Assembly (NCBI GenBank): GCA_927405585.1
Contig: CAKMJS010000047.1
Coordinates: 1 to 62,120 of the forward strand
Direction: 5' to 3'
DNA: 62,120 nucleotides
Source of the DNA: an uncultured Desulfosporosinus sp.
GTDB lineage: Bacteria; Bacillota; Desulfitobacteriia; Desulfitobacteriales; Desulfitobacteriaceae
A program made the translations under genes and the position numbers. Under the pieces are notes generated by a model. The model worked only from the letters and a program-made list of their open reading frames with translations. It searched no databases and was not told the origin of the DNA. Shown here piece by piece: positions 8,581-17,135 of the stretch (the stretch's first letter is position 1; each line of letters opens with the position of its first letter).

Positions 8581-9316
8581 GAACTTCGGAGGATTGACCG
8601 CCTTAAACAAGGTGGACTTTGAAATCGAAGAGGGCGAAATCGTAGCCATAATCGGGCCTAATGGCGCCGGAAAGTCCACATTTTTCAATTTGATCAGTGG
8701 CTATTATCCGTCCTGTTCTGGAAATATCAGTTTTATGGGTAAGGATATGACTCGCACTCCGACGCACAAGTTCGCTTGTATGGGGATAGGCAGGACCTTT
8801 CAGACCACGAATTTATTTACGGACAGTACGGTACTTGACAATTTGATCATTGGCTATCGCTCCAAAACCAAAATGGGAATGTTTGATGCCATCTTTAATA
8901 CGTCGCGCGCGCGCCGAGACGAAGGGGCAAGCCGAGAAAAGGCGGAGGAGGTCTTAGACTTTATTGGACTAACAGCGGCGAAGTGGCAACCTGTAGGCAA
9001 CATTTCCCAAGAAGCCGCCAAACGATTAGCGATCGGATTGGCCTTGGTAGCTGAACCACGTTTACTGCTCCTAGACGAGCCCGCCGCTGGCGTAAATCAT
9101 GGAGAAACCAGTGAACTCGCCGGGTTAATCAAGAAAATACAACAAACCGGGATTACCGTGTGCTTAATCGAACACAAGATGCAGATGGTCATGAATTTGG
9201 CACACAGAATTATGGTTTTGAACTACGGTAGTAAAATTGCGGAAGGGACCCCCAAAGAAATTAGCAACAACGAACGAGTTATCGCAGCATATTTAGGGGG
9301 GAGAGCGAATGCTTAA
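8552..9316 (+). CDS. livG: ABC transporter ATPase LivG, with a variant signature motif
   Basis: A 254-residue ATPase. Walker A is GPNGAGKST, Walker B is [16 protein letters not shown], and the LIEHKM switch region and C-terminal VIAAYLGG match LivG. The signature motif is unusual: [16 protein letters not shown] sits where LSYGQQRRLEIARAL is usual, so the signature glycine is absent. The ATG at 8552 has AAAGGAG ahead of it and lies inside the end of livM. It pairs with LivF, which has a normal LSGGQQQ, so one composite ATP site would be degenerate. Confidence 0.92.
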   Translation: MLLKTKALTKNFGGLTALNKVDFEIEEGEIVAIIGPNGAGKSTFFNLISGYYPSCSGNISFMGKDMTRTPTHKFACMGIGRTFQTTNLFTDSTVLDNLIIGYRSKTKMGMFDAIFNTSRARRDEGASREKAEEVLDFIGLTAAKWQPVGNISQEAAKRLAIGLALVAEPRLLLLDEPAAGVNHGETSELAGLIKKIQQTGITVCLIEHKMQMVMNLAHRIMVLNYGSKIAEGTPKEISNNERVIAAYLGGRANA

Positions 9317-10022
9317 AATATCCGGAATAAACGTGTCCTACGGCAGTTACCTCGCTCTACGTGATGTTAGCATAGAGGTCAAAAAGGGAGAATTTGTGGT
9401 CTTGCTGGGGGCCAATGGAGCTGGCAAATCAACTTTATTTCGAACGATCAGCGGTTTGCTAAAGGCGACGGGTGGAACCATCGAGTTTAAGGGACAAAAA
9501 ACAAATCAATTACCAGCTTTTAAAATGGTCAAGTTGGGGATATCGCAGTGCTTGGAAGGGCGAGCCCTTTTTCCATATATGTCAGTGAAACAGAATTTAC
9601 TCTTAGGTGCATATGTAAGGCGCCACGACAAAGACGGGATGAAGAAGAGTTTGGCCCTGGTCTATGATTTATTCCCCGTGCTTAAAGAAAAAGAAAACGA
9701 TTTGGCTGGTTCCCTGAGTGGAGGACAGCAACAGATGGCAGCGATCGGAAGGGCTCTCATGTCGGAACCCGAGCTATTACTGCTAGATGAACCTTCGGTC
9801 GGTCTAGCTCCCTTAGTGGTCCAACAGGTCTTCGATGCAGTAAAGCTCGTCAATGAAGCCGGAACTACAGTGCTGTTGGCGGAACAAAATGCTCATTTGG
9901 CCTTAAAGGTATCTCACCGGGGGTATGTGCTAGAAAATGGTCGGGTTGTGATGCACGATCGCAGTGATGTACTGGCTGGAAACGAAGAAGTGAGAAAGGC
10001 CTATATTGGGGTTAGTGATTAG
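9309..10022 (+). CDS. livF: ABC transporter ATPase LivF
   Basis: A 237-residue ATPase with Walker [10 protein letters not shown], signature [16 protein letters not shown] and Walker [14 protein letters not shown], then [11 protein letters not shown], typical of LivF. Its start overlaps the livG stop by 8 bp. It completes the transporter that also needs the lipoprotein at 2320. Confidence 0.94.
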   Translation: MLKISGINVSYGSYLALRDVSIEVKKGEFVVLLGANGAGKSTLFRTISGLLKATGGTIEFKGQKTNQLPAFKMVKLGISQCLEGRALFPYMSVKQNLLLGAYVRRHDKDGMKKSLALVYDLFPVLKEKENDLAGSLSGGQQQMAAIGRALMSEPELLLLDEPSVGLAPLVVQQVFDAVKLVNEAGTTVLLAEQNAHLALKVSHRGYVLENGRVVMHDRSDVLAGNEEVRKAYIGVSD

Positions 10023-10081
10023 CGTTAAGAGGAAAAGTAGAAGCCAGTATTATTTTTAGATTTCACCGAAGGGTTGGTATT

Positions 10082-10735
10082 ATGAGCATGGAATTTGACT
10101 TGCACACCCATTCCAGTCAGGGTTCTGCTTGCAGTCGTATGCTCGTCTGGGATCTGGTTCAGGCGGCGTGCAAGAAAGGCTTAGATGGGGTCTGCATAAC
10201 TGATCATGACTTCTGCTGGGACCCACGTGAGTTGGCTAAGTTATACAGTGAGAGTGGGGTACAAGTTTATAGTGGAATTGAATTAAGTACTCCAGTAGGT
10301 GAGATCTTGGTCTATGGTGTTCACCAGTCCTTACTTCACCTCAGGGGTGACTTACCTAAATTAGCTTTACGAGTCAAAGAATTGGGAGGGGTAATGGTTG
10401 TCGCTCATCCTTTTCGCATTGAGTTTGGATTGTCGATGCTCTCAAGGGAAGAACGTGGTATGAAAGCAATAGATGTGGAGGAAATGTGTAAGAGATCAGT
10501 ATTTAGCTATGCTGACACATTAGAGATTTACAATGGACGTAGCAGTTGGAGGGAAATCAAGGCGGCGCAAAAGGCAGCTGAAATTTTGAACAAAAAGGGA
10601 ACTGGGGGGAGTGATGCCCATAGCACACTCAGCGTTGGCGCCTGTGTTACCGTATTTGATTACCCGATCGTGAACGAGACTCAACTGATAACTCAATTAC
10701 GTAATGGAAGCTACCATGCCAAGAAGAGGCTATAG
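10082..10735 (+). CDS. PHP-domain metal-dependent phosphoesterase-like protein
   Basis: A 217-residue PHP-superfamily protein. Metal ligands are seen in DLHTHSSQG, ITDHDFCWD, AHPFR and GGSDAHS, in the order of the family. It is a stand-alone PHP hydrolase; relatives act on phosphoesters such as nucleotides, but the substrate here is unknown. It sits between livF and the second dehydratase pair, probably in the same transcript. A second in-frame ATG lies two codons in and could be the real start. Confidence 0.8.
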   Translation: MSMEFDLHTHSSQGSACSRMLVWDLVQAACKKGLDGVCITDHDFCWDPRELAKLYSESGVQVYSGIELSTPVGEILVYGVHQSLLHLRGDLPKLALRVKELGGVMVVAHPFRIEFGLSMLSREERGMKAIDVEEMCKRSVFSYADTLEIYNGRSSWREIKAAQKAAEILNKKGTGGSDAHSTLSVGACVTVFDYPIVNETQLITQLRNGSYHAKKRL

Positions 10736-10737
10736 TA

Positions 10738-10787
10738 GATCGAGAAAAATGTACTGGCTGCAAAAGTTGTTTAGGATTTAACGGGGG
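10738..10787 (+). pseudogene. Possible Fe-S tail fragment (IorA/ferredoxin-like)
   Basis: Directly after the PHP stop, one frame reads DREKCTGCKSCLGFNG, which resembles the first Fe-S motif at the C-terminus of IorA or of 2[4Fe-4S] ferredoxins. It is only 16 residues long, so it may be chance, but similar fossils are common in this island. Confidence 0.3.
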
Positions 10788-10875
10788 AAGTTCATACTTA
10801 ACTCGCAAAACTCCCAGACGCTGGGTTTCAGTTAGGTTGAAGCGAGTTGATGGATGAGAAAGGAGCTTGCGTCGC

Positions 10876-11286
10876 ATGATTGGGAAAGAATTGATTGGTC
10901 GGGAAAGTGAATCTGTCTTGTTAAAGATCAGGCAAGAGGATGTACGTAGGTTCGCTGAGGCTGCCGAGATACCATTTGAAGATCGGGTACCAACAACCTA
11001 TGTGGAAAGTTTAATCAAAGCTAATATTGATGGCTTCGAATTGACAATTCCTAGTTTGATCCTCGGAGAACAAAAAATTTCTTATCGCCGTCTGCTCGAA
11101 GTGGGCGATCGCATCACCTATAAGCGACGCATAAAGGACGTCTATGGACGTATCGGCAAACAGGGAAAAATAACGATTATACTTATTGAGACGACTGGGT
11201 ACGATTTTAGTGGCGAGTTGGTATTTTCTAGCACAGCAACTTTTATTGCCCCGGAAAAGGGGGTAGATGATGACAAGTCTGCATAA
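10876..11286 (+). CDS. MaoC-like (HadA-type) dehydratase subunit, copy 2
   Basis: A 136-residue paralogue of the gene at 224, alike over its full length (MIGKELIGRESESVLLKIR against MIGKELIGLESEPVLLKIR). The ATG at 10876 aligns with the start of copy 1 and has AGGAG upstream, so it is preferred to an in-frame TTG nine bases earlier. It lacks the catalytic motif and should be the structural partner of the next gene, which it overlaps by 17 bp. Confidence 0.8.
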   Translation: MIGKELIGRESESVLLKIRQEDVRRFAEAAEIPFEDRVPTTYVESLIKANIDGFELTIPSLILGEQKISYRRLLEVGDRITYKRRIKDVYGRIGKQGKITIILIETTGYDFSGELVFSSTATFIAPEKGVDDDKSA

Positions 11287-11674
11287 TTATGAAGTCTCTG
11301 ATCGACTACCTGTTCGGGAGTGGGTACCCAGTCATATTCAGATGCGCCAGTATGCAGAAGCCACGGGCGATTTTAATCCTATTCATATAGATGACAACTA
11401 TGCTCGTCAAGCTGGTTTAGGAGGTGTGATCGCTCATGGCATGCTCACGATGGCTCAAATGGCTGCCATGTTGAGTGATTGGATCAGCATTGAAGGGGGG
11501 ATTGCTAAGCTAAATGTACGCTTTGAGGGAATGGTGAGACCCGGCGATACGATTAGTTGCACTGGATTTATTAGAGCTCGATCGGAAAAAACCTTAGTAT
11601 GTGATTTAGAAGCATTCAATGATAAAAATGAGAGAGTTTTGTCAGGTATAGCCCACATCAATCTAAAACCCTGA
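11270..11674 (+). CDS. MaoC-like (HadB-type) catalytic dehydratase subunit, copy 2
   Basis: Paralogue of the gene at 619 with the same hydratase motif (YAEATGDFNPIHIDD, then GLGGVIAHGMLTMAQM). Two adjacent ATGs (11267 and 11270) are possible. Having two such pairs suggests related substrates or dosage rather than different chemistry, as the catalytic loops are the same apart from conservative changes. A terminator follows at 11893. Confidence 0.83.
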   Translation: MTSLHNYEVSDRLPVREWVPSHIQMRQYAEATGDFNPIHIDDNYARQAGLGGVIAHGMLTMAQMAAMLSDWISIEGGIAKLNVRFEGMVRPGDTISCTGFIRARSEKTLVCDLEAFNDKNERVLSGIAHINLKP

Positions 11675-11745
11675 ATGGGAAACCACTAGTCTTCCTAAAA
11701 CTTATTGTTATCCAGTGGCCGTTATTACTTAAAAAAATCTCTTGT

Positions 11746-11856
11746 TGTTGGCATCTCTCGTCGGAACTGTCTGCTGCAGCGGCGAATGTATCCATAGAAT
11801 TGGAACAAGTAAACCAACTCATGTTGACCTTAATGAAAATGCCGAACGATAGCTGA
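11746..11856 (+). pseudogene. Short coding-like tail, perhaps of a chemoreceptor
   Basis: One frame reads SELSAAAANVSIELEQVNQLMLT and a few more residues to a TGA at 11854. It has the heptad look of a methyl-accepting chemotaxis protein tail, but has no start and no ribosome site. Weak evidence. Confidence 0.25.
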
Positions 11857-11892
11857 TGGGGTTGCCATTTACAGTAAAAATAAATATGATTC

Positions 11893-11930
11893 AGGGCCTT
11901 GGTCATCAGTAATCAATGACTAGGTCCTTT
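11893..11930 (+). terminator. Terminator hairpin after the second dehydratase pair
   Basis: AGGGCCTTGGTCAT pairs with ATGACTAGGTCCT (one bulge) and is followed by TTTATTTGTT. It separates the transporter/dehydratase operon from the next enhancer site. Confidence 0.7.
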
Positions 11931-11947
11931 ATTTGTTCTCATCCAAT

Positions 11948-11992
11948 ATACAAAGTAAACATTAACAAACGATAATGTATGCATAGTAGACA
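11948..11992 (+). promoter_or_regulatory. Enhancer-type upstream element, site 3
   Basis: ATACAAAGTAAACA (11948-11961) is identical to sites 1 and 2; the second copy ATGCATAGTAGACA (11979-11992) is 31 bp downstream. It lies 72 bp upstream of the promoter at 12020. Confidence 0.72.
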
Positions 11993-12019
11993 TTTTTTAT
12001 GAATCAATGACATTTAAAA

Positions 12020-12035
12020 TGGCATAGTTCTTGCA
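12020..12035 (+). promoter_or_regulatory. Sigma-54 promoter, proximal to enhancer site 3
   Basis: TGGCATAGTTCTTGCA matches the -24/-12 consensus. It would start transcription near 12046, 176 nt before the crotonase start. Confidence 0.82.
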
Positions 12036-12104
12036 ATAGTAGATTCTAGCAGTCAAACCAGACGTGTTAGGTGATTTCAGTTTTATTTATTCTTTTGTAG
12101 TATT

Positions 12105-12120
12105 TGGCATGGTTCTTGTA
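12105..12120 (+). promoter_or_regulatory. Second sigma-54 promoter in tandem
   Basis: TGGCATGGTTCTTGTA shares eleven leading bases with the promoter at 2115 and differs only at the penultimate base of the -12 block. It lies 85 bp after the first, also 157 bp from enhancer site 3, so both can be reached by looping. Its start near 12131 rules out the in-frame ATG at 12135 as a normal start. Confidence 0.65.
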
Positions 12121-12221
12121 TAAGAAGAGTATGTATGCTTTTTAGAGTAATCAGGAAAGAGTTGAGTTCAAGGAACTACCGATTTTGCGAGACAGAAATA
12201 GCATTTGGGGAGGGTGAAAAA

Positions 12222-13001
12222 TTGGCTTACGAAACAATCATTGTGGAAGTTGAAGAGGGAATAGCCACGGTAACCTTAAATCGACCAGAGGTATTAAATG
12301 CTCTGAATAGTCTGGTCTTCATCGAGTTGGGCGAGGCGTGCGCAAATGTAGGTGCCGATGATTCCGTTCGAGTAGTGATTATCACAGGTGGCGAAAAGGT
12401 ATTTGCAGCAGGAGCCGACATCAAACAGATGGCCTTATCAACTGCAGTGAATGTTGCGACAAGTGTAAGACCCTCACAAGCAACTTTTAATCTCATCGAG
12501 AACTTGAATAAGCCAGTTATCGCTGCTATCGCTGGTTATGCATTGGGCGGTGGATGTGAACTAACTTTAGTAGCTGATGTACGCATTGCAGCAGAGAATG
12601 CTCAGTTCGGCTTTCCAGAAATAAAACTGGGTATTTTGCCAGGTGGTGGGGGGACCCAACGTCTGCCACGACTGATTGGTGCTGGTAAGGCAAAAGAGTT
12701 AATCTTCAGCGGGGATTTTATTTCTGCAGAGGAAGCTTTGCGGATCGGGCTTGTGAATAAAGTTGTGCCTGCTGATCAATTATTAATTGAAGCTAAGAAA
12801 ATGGCGAAGAAATTTGCAGCTCGTGGCGCAGTAGCTATTCAAATGGCTAAAACGTGTGTTAACGAAGGGCTACGAATGGATTTGAATATGGGCCTGCAAT
12901 ATGAGCATAAATGTTTTTCGCTTCTGTTTGCAACTGAGGATCAAAAAGAAGGTATGAAGGCCTTTCTTGAAAAACGCAAACCTAACTTTCGAGGAAGATA
13001 A
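12222..13001 (+). CDS. Enoyl-CoA hydratase (crotonase), copy 2
   Basis: A 259-residue crotonase. Oxyanion-hole segments KVFAAGADIKQM and IAGYALGGGCELTLVADVRIA are present, and both catalytic Glu residues are kept (GGGCELT and FGFPEIKLGILPGGGGTQRL). The start is placed at TTG 12222 because GGGGAGGGTG lies just before it and the protein then begins with the usual crotonase strand (YETIIVEVEEGIATVTLNRP). The upstream in-frame extension of 29 residues has no homology look. It opens an operon with acyl-CoA dehydrogenase and thiolase. Confidence 0.92.
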   Translation: MAYETIIVEVEEGIATVTLNRPEVLNALNSLVFIELGEACANVGADDSVRVVIITGGEKVFAAGADIKQMALSTAVNVATSVRPSQATFNLIENLNKPVIAAIAGYALGGGCELTLVADVRIAAENAQFGFPEIKLGILPGGGGTQRLPRLIGAGKAKELIFSGDFISAEEALRIGLVNKVVPADQLLIEAKKMAKKFAARGAVAIQMAKTCVNEGLRMDLNMGLQYEHKCFSLLFATEDQKEGMKAFLEKRKPNFRGR

Positions 13002-13046
13002 TACATCTAAAACTTATAGGACGACAAAATCTTTATACAAGAGGAA

Positions 13047-14870
13047 GTGTATATCGTGGGCAGTAACTATCTATATAGCACCCGAGATCATAAATTTATT
13101 ATCAAAGAATGGCTAGATGGAAAAAAAATTCTTGACTTGAAACGCTTTCGAGATGTATTCAGTGTTGAGGATGTCGATGGTATTCTCGACCAATCCTTAA
13201 GAGTTTGTAAAGACATTGTTGCGCCGACTAATGATGATGGAGACACGATTAGAGCAGTCTTTAAGGATGGGAAAGTAACGGTTCCCCCTTCCTTCCATAA
13301 TGCTTTCAAGTTTGTAGCAGAAAACGGTTGGGGTGCTAGTAACAAGGACGTCGACGGTGAGGACTCCCTTCCTTCGCTTTTGTATGGAGCAGTCCATGAG
13401 TATATGATCGCTGCAAACCCAGCGTTCGTAGCGTATCTGGGTCTGCCCGGCGGCGTCGGGTCCATTATCAAACAGTTCGGGTCCAAGGAACAAATCGACT
13501 TCTTCACCCCTAAAATGTTCGAGGCAGTGTGGGGAGGAACGATGTGTATCACTGAACCTGGTGGTGGTTCCGATGTGGGGGACATGTTAAGCAAGGCCTA
13601 TCCTACTGAGGACCCTTTAATTTATAATCTAAAAGGAACTAAATGTTTTATCACCTGCGGGGATCACGACCTGACAGAAAACATCATTCACTTGGTTTTG
13701 GCCAGAATCGATGGGGCAGTTCCCGGCACCAAAGGTTTGTCGCTCTTCATTGTCCCTAAAATCTGGGTAAATGAAGATGGTAGTCTTGGAGAGCGAAACG
13801 ATGTTGCGACAGTAGGAATCGAGCATAAGATGGGGCTTCAGGGATCTGCCACAGCGGTCCTTAACTTTGGGGAAGAGGGTTTGTGTCGCGGCTTTCTGTT
13901 AGGTCTACCACTGGACGAAAAAGGGTTTGGGCAGGGTATGGCCCAAATGTTTAGAATGATTAATGGATCCCGAGTAGACACAGGACACTGCGCTTTGGCC
14001 GTGGCAACTGTGGCGTATAATAACGCGGTTGCGTATGCCAAAGATCGTGTTCAGGGTCGTCCCATTGACAATCCTAGAGGAAGTCGGGTACCTCTCATCC
14101 AACACGAAGATATTCGACGAATGTTGCTTACTCAAAAGGCCACACTTGAAGCTATGCGAGCGATGATTTTTAAAGGGTACTACTATTTGGATATGATAGC
14201 ATTTGGAGATGAGCCGGAAGATGTTCGGAAAGCCAAACGTAATATTGAACTAATCACGCCCTTAATTAAAGCATACTGCTCTGATCAAGCGTGGCTGATG
14301 ATTACGGAAGCCATTCAAGTCCATGGAGGATATGGGTATACCGAGGAGTACCCGATTGCTCGTCAAGCGAGGGATGTTAAGATTTATTCCATCTGGGAAG
14401 GCACAAACTTCATCCAGTCCTTGGATTTAGTTTTCCGCAAATGGGGATTGGATAAGGGTAGTGTTTTCAAGGAATGGCTACAGGATATTGCTGTATTTGT
14501 TCAGGAAAATTCAGCAAATGTTGAATTCCCTCGCGAGATGGCTTTACTGAGCCAAGCCTTGAAGGCATATCAGGAACTCATGGGAACTGTGTTTGGATAT
14601 ATGAAGGAAAATATTCGCTTAGTTCCACTGTATAGCACGAGAATTTTAAGAGTGACTGCCGAACTCTATTGCGCCTTTTTGCTAATGCAACAAGCCTTAG
14701 TTGCTCAGCAAAAACTGGCTCACGGAATGGGTGATACAGACTTCTATAAAGGCAAGATTAACTCAGCACAATTCTATTTGCGCAATATTGTGCCGGATGT
14801 GATGATGACTGCCAAGATTATTCAAGATTATGATACATCGGCTATGGAAGTTCCAGAAAGCGCATTTTAA
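13047..14870 (+). CDS. Acyl-CoA dehydrogenase, long (DmdC/FadE5-like) type
   Basis: A 607-residue FAD enzyme of the long acyl-CoA dehydrogenase class with an extra C-terminal helical domain. Seen: the CITEPGGGSDVGDM FAD-loop, KCFITCGDHDL, the HKMGLQGSATAVLNF strand, the QVHGGYGYTEEYPIARQARD region and the catalytic-base segment IYSIWEGTNFIQS. Relatives oxidise short or modified acyl-CoAs such as 3-methylthiopropionyl-CoA; the substrate here is unknown. An in-frame GTG at 13056 behind GAGGAAG is an alternative start. No ETF genes are in the window. Fragments of a second copy lie at 16243 and 19772. Confidence 0.9.
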   Translation: MYIVGSNYLYSTRDHKFIIKEWLDGKKILDLKRFRDVFSVEDVDGILDQSLRVCKDIVAPTNDDGDTIRAVFKDGKVTVPPSFHNAFKFVAENGWGASNKDVDGEDSLPSLLYGAVHEYMIAANPAFVAYLGLPGGVGSIIKQFGSKEQIDFFTPKMFEAVWGGTMCITEPGGGSDVGDMLSKAYPTEDPLIYNLKGTKCFITCGDHDLTENIIHLVLARIDGAVPGTKGLSLFIVPKIWVNEDGSLGERNDVATVGIEHKMGLQGSATAVLNFGEEGLCRGFLLGLPLDEKGFGQGMAQMFRMINGSRVDTGHCALAVATVAYNNAVAYAKDRVQGRPIDNPRGSRVPLIQHEDIRRMLLTQKATLEAMRAMIFKGYYYLDMIAFGDEPEDVRKAKRNIELITPLIKAYCSDQAWLMITEAIQVHGGYGYTEEYPIARQARDVKIYSIWEGTNFIQSLDLVFRKWGLDKGSVFKEWLQDIAVFVQENSANVEFPREMALLSQALKAYQELMGTVFGYMKENIRLVPLYSTRILRVTAELYCAFLLMQQALVAQQKLAHGMGDTDFYKGKINSAQFYLRNIVPDVMMTAKIIQDYDTSAMEVPESAF

Positions 14871-14895
14871 TAGAATTCTATCAGCACTTGCTCAA

Positions 14896-14947
14896 GAAGC
14901 CTTGTTTCTCGCAGAAGACTAAAAAGGGCTATTACACTTACGAGTGA
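14896..14947 (+). pseudogene. Fused remnant of 3-hydroxyacyl-CoA dehydrogenase
   Basis: One frame gives EALFLAED, matching HEALFLADMG inside the intact enzyme at 17136. A shifted frame then gives KTKKGYYTYE and a stop, matching its last residues KTKKGFYTYD. About 80 residues between the two are deleted. It lies directly before the thiolase ribosome site. Confidence 0.65.
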
Positions 14948-14970
14948 TTAAAAAGTAGGGGGTATTCTTC

Positions 14971-16140
14971 ATGATTAGAGAAGCAGTTATTGTATCCGCA
15001 GTTCGAAGTCCCATTGGTCGGGCAGGGGGAGCCTTGGGTAAAATTTCTCCCGACTATTACGGTGCGGAAGTAATCAAAGAAGCGATCAATCGCGTAGGTT
15101 TGGATCCCACTCTGATCGAAGATGTGTTCTTTGGAAACTGTTTAAATGCAGGTGGTAACATCGCACGTTTATGTGCTCTACAGGCGGGTCTACCTGTGGA
15201 GACTCCTGGACTTACGATTGATCGGCAGTGCGGCTCTGGTTTAAACGCTGTGAATTTGGCGGCTCAAGCGATAATGGCTGGAATGGGTGACGTCTTTATT
15301 GCGGGTGGCACTGAGAGCTGTTCTCTCAAGCCGTATATTATGGAACATATGGAGTTTTTCAGTAAGACTCAGCCTCAATTCCGAAGCGGCTTTCAACTCT
15401 CGACTAACGAAATCGGTAATCCACCAATGGGGATCACAGCAGAGAATTTAGCGGAAAAATATCAGATTAGCCGTTTAGAACAGGACGAATTCTCAGTTTC
15501 CAGTCAACAAAAAATGGGTAAGGCCATGGAGGCTGGTTTTTTTAAGAACCAAATTGTCTCTCTAACCATTCCTTTAGGCAAGAACAAGACGCTGGTTTTT
15601 GATACGGATGAACATCCGCGTCCGCTGACAACCCTCGAGGGATTGAGTAAACTTTCTCCTGCCTTTAAAGCGAACGGATCAGTCACGGCAGGAAACAGTT
15701 CTGGCTTAAATGATGCAGCAGCAGCAGTTGTGGTAATGTCAGCTGAGAAAGCTAAGGCCTTAGGTCTTAAACCTTTAGCTAAAATTCGCACATTTGCAGT
15801 AGCGGGTGTTGATCCGAACATCATGGGAATTGGACCAGTGCCTGCGACAAGAAAGGCCTTAGCCCAGGCAGGTCTTTCCTTAGACAATATCGATCTCATT
15901 GAATTGAATGAGGCTTTCGCCGCTCAAGTGTTAGCAGTGGATCGGGAGCTTCATTTCAACATGGATAAAGTGAACGTAAATGGTGGGGCTATCGCCCATG
16001 GTCATCCAATCGGTGCAACCGGAGCAATACTCACTACAAAGTTAGTTCATGAGATGAACCGTAGGGATGTTCAATTCGGTTTAATCACAGCTTGTATTGG
16101 TGGCGGACAAGGTATTGCTACTATCTTTGAGAGAGTCTAA
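14971..16140 (+). CDS. Acetyl-CoA acyltransferase (thiolase)
   Basis: A 389-residue thiolase. The nucleophilic Cys is in TIDRQCGSGLNAV, the His in NGGAIAHGHPIGATGA, and the second Cys in TACIGGGQG. It cleaves 3-oxoacyl-CoA with CoA to acetyl-CoA and a shorter acyl-CoA, or condenses acetyl-CoA. ATG behind AGGGGG. A strong hairpin follows 28 bp after the stop. Confidence 0.95.
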   Translation: MIREAVIVSAVRSPIGRAGGALGKISPDYYGAEVIKEAINRVGLDPTLIEDVFFGNCLNAGGNIARLCALQAGLPVETPGLTIDRQCGSGLNAVNLAAQAIMAGMGDVFIAGGTESCSLKPYIMEHMEFFSKTQPQFRSGFQLSTNEIGNPPMGITAENLAEKYQISRLEQDEFSVSSQQKMGKAMEAGFFKNQIVSLTIPLGKNKTLVFDTDEHPRPLTTLEGLSKLSPAFKANGSVTAGNSSGLNDAAAAVVVMSAEKAKALGLKPLAKIRTFAVAGVDPNIMGIGPVPATRKALAQAGLSLDNIDLIELNEAFAAQVLAVDRELHFNMDKVNVNGGAIAHGHPIGATGAILTTKLVHEMNRRDVQFGLITACIGGGQGIATIFERV

Positions 16141-16168
16141 CTGAGGCTTTAGCTCAAATTTATCTAGA

Positions 16169-16197
16169 TCTCCCCTGACCCGAAGGGTTGGGGGAGA
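16169..16197 (+). terminator. Hairpin after the thiolase gene
   Basis: TCTCCCCTGACCC pairs with GGGTTGGGGGAGA around GAA. There is no long T-run, so read-through into the nitroreductase gene is possible. Confidence 0.65.
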
Positions 16198-16242
16198 CTT
16201 ACCTTAAGCAATTACGGCAAGAGCTATATTGCAAAGGTGGTA

Positions 16243-16390
16243 AATCATCTATATAACTTCTACACCGGTAAAATTGAAACTGTCAAGTTTTATGTCCGCA
16301 ATATATTGCCTGCCTGATGTGATAGCTACCGTCAAGATTATCAAAGAAGCGGATACCTCGGCCATCGATATGCCCGAAGAAGCGTTTTAA
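16243..16390 (+). pseudogene. C-terminal remnant of a second long acyl-CoA dehydrogenase
   Basis: The frame from 16243 gives NFYTGKIETVKFYVRNILP, and after a frameshift near 16315 the next gives DVIATVKIIKEADTSAIDMP with EEAF and a stop. Together they match the last 45 residues of the enzyme at 13047 (FYKGKINSAQFYLRNIVP ... TSAMEVPESAF) but with many substitutions, so this is an old diverged copy. Confidence 0.8.
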
Positions 16391-16505
16391 GGAGTCAGTT
16401 TGCTCTCTAAGCTCTAGAGTAGGTAAATGCAGGGGAAGGTTCTCGACTTGAATTAAACAAAATTGTGAATAGAGGCTTAGGCCAAAAGAAAGGTGGTTAA
16501 GGGTC

Positions 16506-17120
16506 TTGGATGTAAAGACAGCAATGCTCGAGAGGCACAGTATCCGTAAATACAAATCAGATCCAGTTTCGGATGATCTGCTTCAGGAATTACTAGAGGC
16601 AGCCCGTTTGGCTCCTTCAGGCACCAATCATCAACCCTGGCGTTTTATCGTCGTCAAGAACCAAGGTGTTAAAGAAAAGATCCAAGCAGCGGCATTTAAT
16701 CAAAAATTCCTGAGCGAGGCGCCCGTTTTACTAGTCTGCTGCGCAGATCTTTTAACCTATGCAACCAATACTCGGAAGAGAATTCAGGAGCTGATTGACT
16801 CGGGGGTTTTCGGGCCGGAAGCCTTCAATAGTTATCCGGACGTTGATAAACCCATCGAGCCAAGTGCGTTAAAGGCATTTATCCCTCATGCTATGTTGAA
16901 TGTGGCGATTGCGGTTGAGCACATTGCTTTACGCGCTGTGTCTTTGGGATTGGGTACCTGTTGGGTTCAAGCAATGAAAGCGAAACAAATAGCACAGATT
17001 TTGGAGTTGCCGGAAAACCTCGTGATTACTGCGTTATTACCCGTGGGTTATCCAAATCAAAGCCCCACACTTCGCCCTCGGGTGGGGATTCAGGATATCG
17101 TTTATAAAGTGGTTGAGTAG
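16506..17120 (+). CDS. Nitroreductase-family FMN oxidoreductase
   Basis: A 204-residue nitroreductase-fold flavoprotein. FMN contacts are seen in ERHSIRKYKSDPVS and LAPSGTNHQPWRF, and the C-terminal GLGTCWVQAM and LLPVGYP blocks are typical. It probably reduces an electron-poor double bond, quinone or nitro group with NAD(P)H. TTG start with GAAAGGTGG upstream. It lies 15 bp before the next gene, suggesting it acts on the same intermediates. Confidence 0.85.
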   Translation: MDVKTAMLERHSIRKYKSDPVSDDLLQELLEAARLAPSGTNHQPWRFIVVKNQGVKEKIQAAAFNQKFLSEAPVLLVCCADLLTYATNTRKRIQELIDSGVFGPEAFNSYPDVDKPIEPSALKAFIPHAMLNVAIAVEHIALRAVSLGLGTCWVQAMKAKQIAQILELPENLVITALLPVGYPNQSPTLRPRVGIQDIVYKVVE

Positions 17121-17135
17121 GAGGGAGTGTTTAGG

